A DNA stretch of 64,000 bases from Clostridia bacterium UC5.1-1C12 (GCA_001305055.1 BBZX01000001.1:310001-374000), one strand, 5' to 3'. Shown: positions 27,934-39,677, numbered from the stretch's first letter. The notes: a model not told the origin generated them from the letters alone. A program made the numbers and translations.

Positions 27934-29009
27934 TTATGGGTTACATACTTTACAAGGCGTATAACCTTGATTAACCGCATCCTCATAACTATCAAATATA
28001 ATTTGATTCTTTTTGGCAGGCAATGAATGACACTCTGCCAAATGAAATTTCTTAGAATTAAGATTACCAATATAATATCCTGCTTCTTCAGCAGCCGATG
28101 TATTTTCATCATAAGACGGCTTATCACTCTCTGCCATTGCCTCAATGCTAAGATTTACGCCGTCACTATGCACATGAAGCATACCCTGCATATCTGTTCG
28201 ATATACCTCAGCACCATAAGCTGTCAGCCGATCCAGCACTTCTTGATGCGGATGACCATAGGAGTTGTTCTTTCCACACAGAATGACCGCTATTTCCGGT
28301 TTAATCCGTTCCAGCAATTCTTGACTTGTGGAAGTTCTTGAACCATGATGTCCGATTTTAACAAGATCAACATCATCAAGCTGATCCAAGACAGCCAGTT
28401 CCTGTGCCTTTTCAGCATCACCCATAAACAAGAAATGCTTCTGCTTATAAACAAGCTCAACAATTAAAGATACCTCATTACCGCTTCCCTTAGCCTCTGT
28501 ATTATAGAAACGCATAAACATCTCCGGCTGCAGATAAAACAGCTTATCGGCTAATGGAACTGAGGGTGACAATCCCTTGTCAACCGCCGCATTGACAAAA
28601 TCGCGATATGTTTTAGATTCTGCGGAACCATTTGAAATAAAGACTGTACCAATCGCGAAATTTTCAATAACTGCATCCAAACCACCGGCATGATCTGCAT
28701 CAGGATGCGTATTCACCAGATAATCGATTTTTCAACCTTCAATGCTTTCAAAAAATCAACGGACATCGATTCATCATCATTGTCACCGGCATCAATCAGC
28801 ACCTTTTGCTTTGCATTAATGAAAATACAGTCAGAATTACCCGTATCCAAAAAGTAAATTTCCAGCTCACCTTCTGTATCTTCATTCACCGCTTCCGCAA
28901 GCTGATTTGGCATCGGCGGCTGCTTTGCCTCATAAGCCCTTGAAGACTGACAGCCGCTGACACCAAGAATAATCAACAGCATCATCAACACTTTTCCAAT
29001 ATACTTCAT
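27934..29009 (-). CDS. ComEC-like MBL-fold lipoprotein with Cys-rich C-terminus (1-nt frameshift)
   Basis: Secreted, lipid-anchored hydrolase: signal peptide MKYIGKVLMMLLIILGVSGC with lipobox at residue 20. The body is the ComEC/Rec2-type metallo-beta-lactamase domain (FLDTGNSDCIFI, VNTHPDADHAGGLDAV, KIGHHGSRTSTS, SYGHPHQEVLDRL). The last 50 residues (YYIGNLNSKKFHLAECHSLP ... YTPCKVCNP) form an Ada-like or sporulation-nuclease-like Cys motif. An indel near 28726 splits it. The lone domain outside the membrane suggests an extracellular nuclease, possibly for DNA uptake or nutrient DNA; inferred. Confidence 0.8.
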
Positions 29010-29127
29010 ATCTTCTCTCCTGACTCATTCATTATAAACGATGATTGAGCTAATTTACAGTCTGACACTGATTGGTTCCGATTTCTTACAAACATAATGT
29101 TAGATTACCGCAGCACTAGCATCTAAA

Positions 29128-29853
29128 TCAGCGCAGTTTCATATTATGAATATCCATTTCATAAACGACATCCTTACGCTCCACTATCACTTGAATTTTT
29201 GCCTTTACCTCAGGATCGTTCATTATCCGATTAAGCAGCTCGCGGGTAGGATTTATCGCATATGGATGTCCGACATGCTGAAACATTGTGAAATCACCCG
29301 TCGTATCTCCATAAGCATAACATTCACTCAATTCAAGATCATATTCACTGCATAATTGCTGAATCGCTTTCTGCTTACTGCGGGAATCCCACATCGGTAT
29401 GATTTCACCCGTATAACATCCCTTTTCATCTGTTTTATATACTGTACCGCGAAAATCATCAAACGCATATTTAGCCGCCATTTCACTGACCAATTCATAA
29501 GGTGAACCTGATATTGCAATCACTAAATGCCCCAGCCTGCGATGCATCAAAATTTCATCACGGTAAATGTATATACCGATCTCCCTTCTGTTCAATGACC
29601 TTAGCGGCTATGAATTTAACATGTTCCTCAGACAGACCAACAATGGTTTCCTTAAATATATCTGTCATTTTCATCAAATAATCATCATATTCTCCTTGCC
29701 GGCGATCCCATTTCATAAAACCGGCCGGACATCATCATGCCAGCGTGTCTGATCAACAAGCTCATGGGTCACAAATTTCTTGAATAATTCAGTAATCAAA
29801 CCTTCCCGATAAATCGTTCCGTCAATATCAAAAAATGCCGCTGTCCTTTTCAT
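29128..29853 (-). CDS. HAD-family (subclass IB) phosphohydrolase (two frameshifts)
   Basis: About 242 residues. Motif I FFDIDGTIYRE near the N-terminus (Asp nucleophile), motif II AISGSPYELV, motif III/IV YAYGDTTGDFTMF. This SerB-like layout is typical of HAD-IB phosphatases; the substrate is unknown. Indels near 29715 and 29572 divide it into three frames. ATG 29853 has GGAGG 8 nt upstream. Confidence 0.8.
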
Positions 29854-29973
29854 TGTAAACCTCCTATACTTTTTTATATTATACCTTTTTCCAATCACAA
29901 AAAACAATCTGGCAATCAAAAAAGGCATCCGCTTGAGTTATACTCCTCAATAGCTTCTGCCTTATTCTAGCCC

Positions 29974-31285
29974 TTAAGCTGTTTGCACCTCTGCCTGTTT
30001 ATCAATCAGCTGTTGAAATTCATCAAGCGGCATCGGTTTATAATAATAGAATCCCTGCACATAATCACAACCTGCTGACTTAAGAAAGTCAACATATTCC
30101 TTAGTTTCAACACCTTCCGCAAGAATTTTAAGGTCCATTTCCTTTAATGCAAGGATGGTGTAATTCAGCATCTTTGCATACTTTTCGGTTAATTGCTTCT
30201 GAAAAAACATTCGATCCAACTTGATAATATCAACCTGTGTTTTTAATAATACATTATAGGAAGAATAACCACTGCCAAAATCATCTAAAGAACATGTAAA
30301 ACCAATTGCTTTTAGCTTCTCAATGGTTTCAATAACCTGCTCATTTAAGCCATATTGGATATCCTCTAAAAATTCAAACTCAATATATTCCTTGGGAATC
30401 TCATATTGATGCAGAATATTTAAATAATCATCAAGAAAATTGATATCAAAGAAAGAAGTATTGGTTATATTAAAACTTACCGGCACCAAGGGAAGCCGCG
30501 ATTTCAAGCGTTGATTCATCCAATGACAAACCTGATCAAATAAGTATAGATCAATCAAATAAATATCACCTTTTCATTCAATGAAAAAAGAAATCCGTTA
30601 AAGGAATTAATTCACCCTTTTCATTGATCCAGCGCATTAAAACCTCTCCGCCAACTACCTGTTCGCTGGACAAATCTATTTTAGGCTGGATATAAGGAAC
30701 AAATTCTTTATTTAGCCGCGCTTCTGTCAGCTTGTCATTTAAGGCATGACGCATCATGTATTCCTTATACTTCTGTTTACTCAAATCATCAAAGCAAAAT
30801 GAGCGATGTTTAAACTCACGGCATTCCAAGCGGGCTATTTCAGCTTTATTCGAGATATAAGCATAGTCCTCATCCGGACGCTCCAGCTTATAAAGACCAA
30901 AAGACATATAAATATTATGATGAAGCATCGGTTCTTCCACATCAAAAAGCTCATCAATAAAAGGAATCAAAAACTTCTCTATCAAAGCATCATAGTTTTC
31001 ACAATCGATTAAAAGATGAAATTCATCAGCATGGACTCTTGCTGCATAGCTTTTATCATCAAGATGATGATAAATACAGTCGAGCACTATTTTAAGGATT
31101 TGATTGCCCTGTTCAAAGCCATATTTGAGGTTGAAGTAACGAAAATCTTTAATGTTTGCGGTAACAAATACATAATGCTGATAATCCTTCGAAACTGTTT
31201 CTTTATATATATACATTAGCCGCTCTACATTAGATCGGCCTGTTATTTCATCGATTTGATCGTTATTTATTGTTTGCTTTACCAT
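29974..31285 (-). CDS. Degenerate-GGDEF / EAL cyclic-di-GMP phosphodiesterase (1-nt frameshift)
   Basis: About 437 residues. The GGDEF domain has HADEF in place of GGDEF, so cyclase activity is unlikely. The EAL domain keeps its metal and catalytic residues: EVLMRW (EAL site), FNITN, EFEFLED, SLDDFGSGYSSY, IIKLDRMFF, LAEGVET and QGFYYYKPM. Predicted to cleave c-di-GMP, possibly with GTP sensing by the degenerate domain. No membrane segment or PAS domain is seen. Frame breaks near 30570. Neighbours give no pathway. Confidence 0.82.
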
Positions 31286-31475
31286 TGAAAATACCTCACA
31301 TCAGCATTTAGATAATTATACCAAAAATTCATAAAGCAATCAAACGTTTAAGCTTTATGATCATCACATTCTTATTGGCCCTTACCCCTGTAGTCAAACT
31401 GACATTTCCATATAAAACTCTTGTCATAATCTTGTTATTTCACTATTGAAGATATATCCATGAAAATCGAAAAGC

Positions 31476-31515
31476 ATAAAAAAAGCCCTAGATATAAGTT
31501 TTTCTTACATCTAGG
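31476..31515 (-). terminator. Terminator of the tRNA operon
   Basis: Minus strand CCTAGATGTAAG, 5-nt loop, CTTATATCTAGG then GCTTTTTTT. The 12-bp stem has one mismatch. It lies 15 nt past tRNA-Phe. Confidence 0.85.
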
Positions 31516-31529
31516 ACAAGTTTTTCAAA

Positions 31530-31605
31530 TGGTGGTTCCGGTCGGAATCGAACCAACGACACAAGGATTTTCAGTCCTTTGCTCTACCGACTGAGCTACG
31601 GAACC
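31530..31605 (-). tRNA. tRNA-Phe (GAA)
   Basis: Full cloverleaf of 76 nt with encoded CCA. Acceptor GGTTCCG/CGGAACC; anticodon loop CTGAAAA gives GAA. Last gene of the cluster. Confidence 0.95.
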
Positions 31606-31608
31606 ATT

Positions 31609-31685
<77 letters not shown>

Positions 31686-31727
31686 ATATATATTACAATT
31701 TTAAGGAAATTGTTAACCTTTTTTTAA

Positions 31728-31818
31728 TGGCGGAGGAACTGGGATTCGAACCCAGGCGCCGCTCGCACGACCTACCGGTTTTCAAGACCGGACCCTTCAG
31801 CCACTTGGGTATTCCTCC
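31728..31818 (-). tRNA. tRNA-Ser (TGA)
   Basis: 91 nt with a long variable arm, acceptor GGAGGAA and CCA end. Anticodon loop CTTGAAA gives TGA. Confidence 0.94.
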
Positions 31819-31838
31819 ATATTCAATTTAAAATAAGC

Positions 31839-31915
31839 TGGTGGACCCTGTAGGACTCGAACCTACGACCCGCCGGTTATGAGCCGGATGCTCTAACCAA
31901 CTGAGCTAAGGGTCC
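31839..31915 (-). tRNA. tRNA-Ile2 (CAT, lysidine type)
   Basis: 77 nt, acceptor GGACCCT, encoded CCA. The anticodon is CAT, but acceptor and D-arm (TTAGCTCAGTTGGTTAGAGC) match the Bacillota Ile2 isoacceptor rather than elongator Met. TilS would be needed to read AUA. Confidence 0.8.
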
Positions 31916-31939
31916 GCATCCTTAATTAGATCTATAAGT

Positions 31940-32016
31940 TGGTGGCTGGGGTGGGACTCGAACCCACGACCTTCCGGGTATGAACCGGATGCTCTAGCCA
32001 ACTAAGCTACCCAGCC
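31940..32016 (-). tRNA. Elongator tRNA-Met (CAT)
   Basis: 77 nt with encoded CCA, acceptor GGCTGGG. Anticodon arm CCGGTTCATACCCGG is the elongator Met form. Confidence 0.9.
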
Positions 32017-32023
32017 AAATTAA

Positions 32024-32100
32024 TGGTCGGGATGACAGGATTCGAACCTGCGACCCCTTGATCCCAAATCAAGTGCACTACCAAGCTGTGCTACATCCCG
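32024..32100 (-). tRNA. tRNA-Pro (TGG)
   Basis: 77 nt with encoded CCA, acceptor CGGGATG. Anticodon loop TTTGGGA gives TGG. Confidence 0.94.
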
Positions 32101-32120
32101 TCGACAAACATTAAATTAAA

Positions 32121-32196
32121 TGGCGCGCCATGCAGGAATCGAACCCACAACCTTTGATCCGTAGTCAAACGCTCTATCCAGTTGAGCTAATGGCGC
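32121..32196 (-). tRNA. tRNA-Arg (ACG)
   Basis: 76 nt with encoded CCA, acceptor GCGCCAT. Anticodon loop CTACGGA gives ACG (A34 read as inosine). First gene of the cluster. Confidence 0.94.
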
Positions 32197-32231
32197 ATCG
32201 GTGTTTCTCACTGTCTCATCAGTGCCCATTT

Positions 32232-32260
32232 ATAATACCAAATACCTTTAGATAATGCAA
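32232..32260 (-). promoter_or_regulatory. Promoter of the tRNA cluster
   Basis: Minus strand TTGCAT, 17-nt spacer, TATTAT, ending 36 nt before tRNA-Arg. An A/T-rich upstream tract (runs of T on the plus strand, 32261-32290) could act as an UP element. Confidence 0.7.
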
Positions 32261-32455
32261 GTATTTTTTTAACTTTTTTTAATTTTTTTAATCAATAATT
32301 TTCCGATTGCCGCAGAAGCCTTTAAATAGGCGGATTCTTACACTTGATGCTTAAAAGGATTTACCTATATTCGCTAAAGCAGCTTTTCTGCCTGTAACTT
32401 TCCGTATCGAATATGCCCTAAAACAGGCACTTTTATTCCCAAATCATTTAAAACT

Positions 32456-32485
32456 GAAAAAAACCGCCGATTTTACTCGGCAGCT
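32456..32485 (-). terminator. Terminator at the end of the V-ATPase operon
   Basis: Minus strand CTGCCGA, loop carrying the ntpD stop codon, TCGGCGG then TTTTTTT. The hairpin overlaps the last codons of ntpD. Confidence 0.75.
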
Positions 32486-33105
32486 TCCTCTTTTATTTTA
32501 TCCTTAGTTGTTTTGATTACCTTCTGACGTGAGAATTCTTCACGCTCTTTTTCTTCAAGTGCATCACTGATGTTCTTTACCGTCAGCTTAAAATCAGGAA
32601 TCACAATATTCTTTAAAGCGTTAGCCCGCTTTTGCGTCTTGCGTATCGTATTAGCAAGCCGATAAACGCTGTTTTCAACCTCTGCCAGCACAATTGTCAT
32701 TTCCTTGACCTTCGCGAAGCAGCGATACGCATAATCCAGCTTAGAATTTGCTCGTTCCAGTCCATAGGTCAATTCCATCGGCTGTTTCTCATAATGAATT
32801 TTCGGCAGTTCCACACCCATTACACTGCGGTAACTGACTTGAAGCCCATTATCTACCGGTATCGCGTCCACGATATCAGTAATCAGACCTAATGACATAT
32901 TGGCCTCCTGCAGCGCATAATAAGCGACAGCATACGTCTTGGTTATTTCATCACGAAGCATTTTCACATTTTCAACCTGCTCCATCATTTCACGTATCAA
33001 GATATTACGCTTACGATCCATCAGATCATAACCTAAAGACGCCAATGACAGTGATTTCTTAGTGGCAATCAAATTACCTTTTGTCGGAGCTACCTGATTA
33101 GCCAT
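32473..33105 (-). CDS. ntpD: V-type ATPase subunit D
   Basis: Central stalk (rotor) subunit of the V1 sector. 210 residues, two long helices flanking a short hairpin domain; begins MANQVAPTKGNLIATKKSLSLASLGYDLMDRKRNIL, the D-subunit hallmark. Frame intact. Last gene of the operon, 4 nt after ntpB. Confidence 0.93.
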   Translation of the reverse strand: MANQVAPTKGNLIATKKSLSLASLGYDLMDRKRNILIREMMEQVENVKMLRDEITKTYAVAYYALQEANMSLGLITDIVDAIPVDNGLQVSYRSVMGVELPKIHYEKQPMELTYGLERANSKLDYAYRCFAKVKEMTIVLAEVENSVYRLANTIRKTQKRANALKNIVIPDFKLTVKNISDALEEKEREEFSRQKVIKTTKDKIKEEAAE

Positions 33106-33109
33106 AGGC

Positions 33110-34551
33110 TTACGCTCCCTGATTTGCTAATTCTTTAATGATTGTTTCTTCTTTTAAATCAAACCGCTTAACCGCTGCATCATGATTATAAAATTGATCA
33201 AGAACCGCATCATCTACGCGATCCAACTCATTTTTAGGCAAGACTGAGAGCAGTGACCACCCAAGATCCAATGTTTCATCGATCGAGCGATTCTCATCAA
33301 ATCCCTGATTGATAAAATACTGTTCAAACAACTTACCAAACTGCATATATTGCTTATCCGCGTCAGAAAGTTCATCCTCACCAATAACCGAGGCAAGGGA
33401 GCGGGCATCCTGTACCTTGGCATAGCAGGCAAATAGCTGATTGCTTACCGCTGAATGATCGGCTCTTGTATACCCTTCACCGATGCCATCCTTCATCAAT
33501 CTTGATAAAGAAGGCAGTACGCTACCGGCGGATAGATTCCCATTGCCGTTAAATTACGATCCAAAGAAATCTGTCCCTCTGTAATATAACCGGTTAAATC
33601 GGGTACTGGATGAGTAATATCATCATTAGGCATGGTCAGGATCGGAATCTGCGTCACTGATCCTTTGGCACCCTTAATGATACCTGCTCTTTCATAAAGT
33701 GAAGCCAGATCTGAATACAGATAGCCCGGATAACCTTTACGGCCCGGAATTTCTCCTTTACTGGAAGAGAATTCACGCAATGCTTCACAATAAGACGTGA
33801 TATCTGTATTGATAACCAAAATATGCATATCATGCTCATAAGCAAGATACTCAGCAGCTGTTAAGGCACAGCGCGGCGTTAAAATACGTTCAATAATCGG
33901 ATCATTTGAAAGATTGATGAACATCACAACTCTTTCCATAACCCCCGCCTCTTCAAAAGAACGTTTAAAATAATCTGCGACATCATTGGTAACACCCATA
34001 GCCGCAAATACAACACCAAACCCTTTTCCTTCATCATCAGCAACCTTGGCCTGCTTGACGATCTGCACCGCCAACTGATTATGCGGCAATCCGCTGCCTG
34101 AGAAAATCGGCAGCTTCTGACCGCGGATCAGCGTCATCAGACAATCGATGGATGAGATTCCCGTATTAATGTAGTTACGCGGATAAACACGGGATACCGG
34201 ATTCAGCGGCTGGCCGTTGATATCTGCCCGTTTTTCCGCAAATACACTGCCAAGTCCATCGATCGGTACCCCGGCGCCATTAAATGTACGGCCTAAAATT
34301 TCCTTAGAAAGCGGCATCTCCATCGGATGGCCCAGCAATCTGGTTTTGGTATTTGTTAAAGAAAGTGTATTAGTTCCTTCAAAAACCTGAATCACACAAC
34401 GCTTTCCTTCAATTTCTACAATCCTGCCCATTCTTGTGCGGCCATCTTTTAATGCGATCTCTACCATCTCATCAAAGCTGGCATTTTCAACATTATCTAG
34501 CACGACAAGCGGGCCATTTATTTCACTTAAACCTACATATTGAAGGCTCAT
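33110..34551 (-). CDS. ntpB: V-type ATPase subunit B (1-nt frameshift)
   Basis: Regulatory, non-catalytic nucleotide-binding subunit of the V1 hexamer. Begins [21 protein letters not shown]; contains [14 protein letters not shown] in place of a P-loop, and [25 protein letters not shown] lost base near 33520 separates the C-terminal 129 residues ([19 protein letters not shown]). About 480 residues when joined, normal for subunit B. Confidence 0.93.
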
Positions 34552-34568
34552 TAACGAATTCCTCCCTT

Positions 34569-36319
34569 CTATTGGACCGTCAGCATCGCTTTATCGATCA
34601 TATCCTTATAAGTATCAAGAAGTGCAAGATTATTATTAGGCACATCGTATTTCATCTTGACAACCTTATCAAATAACCCCAGCTGCATGATCGTACTCAC
34701 CGGTATATTTTTAGCGATAGCTTCTTTGCATCGGCGATTTAAATGCAAAATAACATCCATCATCTTCAGCTGCTTTTCAAGTGGTACATACGTATCCTCC
34801 GGATGGAAAGCATTCTGCTGCAGATAACCTACACGAATCAGTTTAGCAATTTCAATCGTTAATTTCTGATCATCGGGCAATACATCAGAACCAATCAATT
34901 TAACAATTTCCATCAATTTAGTTTCTTCCGCAAGATGGATGCGATTTCCTGACGGTCACGCATGAAACGCGGATCAACATGTTTGCTGTACCATTTTTCT
35001 AAATCCGGAATATATTCACTATAACTCAAGGTCCAGTTTACTGCCGCATAATGGCGGGCATAAGCCAATGCCTTATCCAATGCCCAGAAACAGCGCACAA
35101 AGCGTTTTGTATTCTGTGTTACCGGTTCTGAGAAATCTGAACCTTGCGGCGATACGGCACCGATAATTGAAACCGAACCTTCCTGTCCGTTTAATGTTTC
35201 CATATAACCGGCACGTTCATAGAATTGAGAAATTCTTGACGGCAGATAAGCCGGGAAGCCTTCTTCAGCCGGCATTTCTTCCAAACGGCCGCTGATTTCA
35301 CGCAAAGCTTCTGCCCAACGCGACGTTGAGTCAGCCATGATAGCCACATGATAGCCCATATCACGATAATATTCAGCCAGCGTAATTCCCGTATAAATAC
35401 TAGCCTCACGAGCAGCTACCGGCATGTTAGACGTATTTGCAATTAAAACTGTACGGTCAGTCAGCGGACAGTTGCTCTTCGGATCGATCAGCTCCTGAAA
35501 TTCTTCAAGAACCTGAGTCATCTCATTACCGCGTTCTCCGCAGCCGACATAAACGATAATGTCCGCATCACACCATTTAGCAAGCTGGTGCTGCATCATT
35601 GTCTTCCCTGTACCAAAGCCGCCCGGCACAGCTGCCGTACCGCCCTTCGCAATCGGGAACAGTGTATCGACAACCCGCTGGCCGGTAACCAATGGAATAG
35701 AAATCGGCAGACGATGCTTAACCGGGCGGGCATTTTTAATCGGCCATTTCTGGCAAAGCGTACATTCATGCTCACTGCCGTCAGCATCTGCAAATTTCAT
35801 GACCACATCATTGATTTTATACTGGCCATCGGGTGCAGTCCAAATCACCTTTCCCTGCTGATAAGGAGGCACCATACATTTGTGTTCGATCAGTTTTGTT
35901 TCAGGAACAGTCGCATAAATTGTACCGCTTGCAACTTCATCACCTGGCTTAACACATAATGTCACATCCCATAATTGCTCCTCATCAAGCGGCGCCACCG
36001 CACTGCCGGTTGCGATAAACGCGCCGGATTCTTTCTCTATTTCTTTTAACGGCCGTTCAATACCGTCAAAAATATTTCTTAATATACCAGGTCCAAGTGT
36101 TAAACTGATTGGATTTCCTGTGCTGAATACAGGCTCACCCGGCCGCAGACCGGTCGTTGATTCATAAACCTGTATTGTCGTTTTACCCTTGTTGATTGAA
36201 ATAACTTCACCAATTAATCGGGCATTGCCGACATAAACCATTTCCAGCATTGAAAAATCAGTCGCATCCTTAACAGTTATAACAGGCCCGTTGATTGAAT
36301 AAATTACATTTTCACTCAC
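34569..36319 (-). CDS. ntpA: V-type ATPase catalytic subunit A (1-nt frameshift)
   Basis: ATP-hydrolysing (or synthesising) subunit of V1. Begins [20 protein letters not shown]-loop [40 protein letters not shown] is invariant in the family. The inserted non-homologous region of A subunits (residues 110-190) is present. An indel near 34920 detaches the last 115 residues. Joined length is about 583. Confidence 0.95.
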
Positions 36320-36350
36320 TTTATCACCTCTTGCAGGATTGCCTGCTTTC

Positions 36351-36946
36351 TTATTGGATAATTAGACCTGAATGATTGGCAAACCATTCATGCTGATCCT
36401 TAAACGCGGCATCCAGCGTTTCATCATAAACTGCATGGCTGAGCGCATTCTCAAAGATAAAGCCGCCCATCGTAATCGACGCATCAATTTTAACTTCACA
36501 CTTAGTACCATAAGCGCTGCTGATTGCTGCCGCATATTTTTCATCCTGCTTGCGAATCAGGAACGCTGAGCCTTCAAGCGAGCAGACAGCCGCCATCTTC
36601 TGAGCTTTTTAATCAGAAATGCCTCATAATCCTTACTCGCCGTAAATTCGTTTAACGTTCGGATCACTTCCGCAAACACCATTTCTGTATATGCTTCCCG
36701 TTTCGCAATTAATTTCTTTGTAGTCTCACTATTGCTTTTTGATATTTCAATGGCCGCCTCAGCCTCGATTTCCGCCAGCTGACTGGCAAGCTGCAGCTGT
36801 GTATCCTTTTTAGCTTCCTTATAAAGCTCTTCTTCAGCCTTTGCCTTAGCTTCATTTACTTCGGCTAAAATACTGTTGCATTCCGCATCGGCAGTCTTTG
36901 AAATTTCATCTTCAATGTAGCGAACGACTTCTTCTATATTTTTCAT
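36351..36946 (-). CDS. ntpE: V-type ATPase subunit E (1-nt frameshift)
   Basis: Peripheral stalk subunit. N-terminal long helix (EEVVRYIEDEISKTADAECNSILAEVNEAKAKAEEELYKEA) and C-terminal head (GTKCEVKIDASITMGGFIFENALSHAVYDETLD). Frame breaks near 36600 within KAQKMAAVCSLEG. About 199 residues. Family is weakly conserved but size and position agree. Confidence 0.85.
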
Positions 36947-36956
36947 CGCTTCACCT

Positions 36957-37265
36957 CTATAGTTTTACACCGATTGCTTCACTGACATAACGATCAATCG
37001 TTTCACCGATTTTGCTGTCGCCATGACGATCAGGAATTTCAACAATCAGCGGTTTCTTTTGTTTCAATTTGATTTCAGATATTACATCAGGACACAGTTC
37101 AATCAGTTTGGTCGTCAGCAGCACGATTGCAACCTCATCATCATGCATCACCTTTTCCAAGGTTTCCAGCATTTCATGACGTTCATGTACTACCACGCCT
37201 TCAATTCCTGCCAGCCGCAATCCCATCTGGGTATCAATATTGTCACTGATCAAGAAAAATTTCAT
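36957..37265 (-). CDS. V-type ATPase subunit F
   Basis: 102-residue central-stalk subunit (called NtpG in Enterococcus). Starts MKFFLISDNIDTQMGLRLAGIEGVVV and ends near PLIVEIPDRHGD, matching the Rossmann-like F fold. I prefer ATG 37265 to the upstream in-frame GTG because GTGAGG serves as ribosome-binding site. 10 nt before ntpE. Confidence 0.87.
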   Translation of the reverse strand: MKFFLISDNIDTQMGLRLAGIEGVVVHERHEMLETLEKVMHDDEVAIVLLTTKLIELCPDVISEIKLKQKKPLIVEIPDRHGDSKIGETIDRYVSEAIGVKL

Positions 37266-37282
37266 CGTCCTCACATCCCATC

Positions 37283-37726
37283 TTACAGCTTGTTGATAAT
37301 CAGGATTGAAATTAGTACACCGTAAATCGCAACACCTTCACCAAGGGCTACGAAAATCATTGATTTACCAAAGTTCTTCTCATTCTCAGAGAAAGCACCG
37401 ATTGCTGCCGGAGCGGCTGCCGCAACGGCCACACCGGCACCTAAAGCAGACATACCAGTAGCTAAAGCAGCCGCTAAGAAGCCCATGCCCTGAGCCGCTG
37501 TCCCAACGATAGAATTTACTGCATTTACATCACCTTCCGCAAATACGTGAAAGCCGTTGATTTCAAACAAAACAAATGCGCATAATACCGCAAAGAACAT
37601 ACTTGTATGAGCAGCCAAACGCGTTCTGGCTTGTTTCAAAGAAGTTTTTCCTTTAAATACATTGACTAAAGGCAGTGAAATTAAAACAATAATTAAAGCT
37701 GGTAATAAAAGTTCTAGTAAGTTCAT
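37283..37726 (-). CDS. ntpK: V-type ATPase membrane rotor subunit K
   Basis: 147-residue proteolipid with four membrane helices. TM3 is the Gly/Ala-rich GMGFLAAALATGMSALGAGVAVAAAAPAAIGAF, and TM4 carries the ion-binding Glu in VALGEGVAIYGVLISILI. The Gln/Thr partner seen in known Na+ rings (the ETQ pattern) is not evident in TM4, so proton coupling is possible, but this cannot be settled by eye. Frame intact. Confidence 0.9.
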   Translation of the reverse strand: MNLLELLLPALIIVLISLPLVNVFKGKTSLKQARTRLAAHTSMFFAVLCAFVLFEINGFHVFAEGDVNAVNSIVGTAAQGMGFLAAALATGMSALGAGVAVAAAAPAAIGAFSENEKNFGKSMIFVALGEGVAIYGVLISILIINKL

Positions 37727-37740
37727 AAGTTCCTCCTAAT

Positions 37741-39657
37741 TTAATTGTTATTCAGCGCTTTAAAAGCGATGCCGTTACCATCAAAGTAACGTGAGAACAT
37801 TTCATAGAATTCAAGACGCAGTACCTGAATACCCACAATCATACCTTCAAGTACCATGACGAAAATATTACCTAAGACAAAGACAATCGGACTGGCATTA
37901 CCGACCATGCTCATCAAAGTGCTGACAACCAGCATCATACCGGCATGGGATAATACGAAACCGCCGACACGTAAATATGACATTGTGTTTGCCAAAAAGG
38001 TCAGACAGATTTCAAACATTTCGAAGAAGGCTTCCATAAAGAAACCGCCAAAACCATTCGGGAACAATTTTTCATGTTCTAACAGCCGTTCCAGCGGCTC
38101 CTGCATAAAGATCAAGACAGCCGGAATACCAATCAATATCAAAATATAAGGCAGCGTCAGCACTTGAATACCGGCACCCATCTGTAATGCAATACCCACT
38201 AATAATGAACCATATAATACAAACCCGGCGATGCCGTTTTGTGAAAACAGTGCCTTACCTAATTGCTTATTTTTAGACTCTGTGTCACATTGATCAGCAT
38301 GGACACTAAAATCAAAACCGCGCCAATTGCAATCGCACTGATCAAAAGCGGCATAACAAAACTAGGTGCCATGACTTCAAACGGTTTCTCCGCAAAGCCC
38401 AGCGCGTGAAACATCGGATTCAATAGTTCCTCATTGCCAAAGACTGATCCAAAAATCAAACCGAAGAACGCTGAGAACAACCCGATCCGCATACCGACCT
38501 CACCAAGCCGCATATTCATCTTCTTATAAGCAATATAGCCAACTAATGAAAGCACCAGACCCTGACCGACATCGGCAAACATAATGCCAAACAAGAGACA
38601 ATAAGTCAGCGCCACAAAAGGTGTCGGATCAAAATCCTCATAGCAAGCATGCCGTACATTTCTACAAACATCTCAAAAGGACGGACAAACCAATTGTTTT
38701 TTAACTTAGTCGGCGGTGTTAACCGTGAATCACTATGCGCCGGTCTTACTTCAACCTCAACATTCGCAATATCGGAAAATTGCTGTTTCACCCGCTCCAC
38801 ATCTTCCTCAGGCACAAAGCCGGAAATTGAAGCACGCTCACCCAGCAGTACCACATACTTCTGTACTTCATAAGTTTGATTCAGACACTGCAGCTTAGTA
38901 TAAAGCTCAGACAGCCGCTCAGCGCTCTCTTCCACAAATTTCTTCTCGGTTTCAATCACATGATCAAGATGCTCCTGATCCTGCTTCATATCCTCTTCCA
39001 ATTCTTTAATTGCACCCTCGGGCGTACCGTGAACAAAATCAGGAATCCGCACACGTTCAAAGTGAAGCTGGAGAAAATGTTATCGACTTCACCCTCATAT
39101 CTCATGGTCGTAATATACATACACCAGCAGAAATGCTCATCCTTATTAAATTCTTTAAAAATATAAGGGCGGTTATTATAATACTGAAGCTTATCTACGC
39201 TTTGTTTAGGCATTCTGCCAACTCTGATTTTCAAATAGCGGCACGAGAACAAATCATCAAAATTAATATTCATCGCTGATACATTCTTTACTTGAATGAC
39301 CGCCATTTTATTTTCTTCGATTACGGTTTGCAATTCTTTCTTTATTTCATGAATCTGATCAAACTTCGCTTTGATTTCATTAATCATTTTATTCGTTTCA
39401 TCAAGATTGATGAAATAAGAATCGATTGGCTTCTTAACCAAAGTCAAATCCATTTCAGCACATAGCTCTGAAACCTTTGACAATAGATCGGCATAAGGAT
39501 TGGCATCATTCAAGACCGCTAATCCACTGACCCGATCAACTATTTTATTGGCAAGCTCAGGATGAAAATTATCCAGCGTACTGAAACGCAGCAGCATTTC
39601 TTCAAGATGCTGTTTATCCGTTATAATATTCATCAGCCTCATTTTAGTTATTGCCAC
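37741..39657 (-). CDS. ntpI: V-type ATPase subunit I (a-subunit), three frameshifts
   Basis: Static membrane subunit that carries the ion half-channels. About 640 residues: cytoplasmic N-terminal half (MAITKMRLMNIITDKQHLEEML at GTG 39657, behind AAAGGAGGAATAAT; coiled coil LDHVIETEKKFVEESAERLSEL) and C-terminal half with about seven helices (YCLLFGIMFADVGQGLVLSLVG, FFEMFEICLTFLANTMSYLRVGGFVLSHAGM, which bears the key Arg). Indels near 39045, 38612 and 38235 cut it into four frames. Confidence 0.92.
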
Positions 39658-39677
39658 ATTATTCCTCCTTTCAATTT

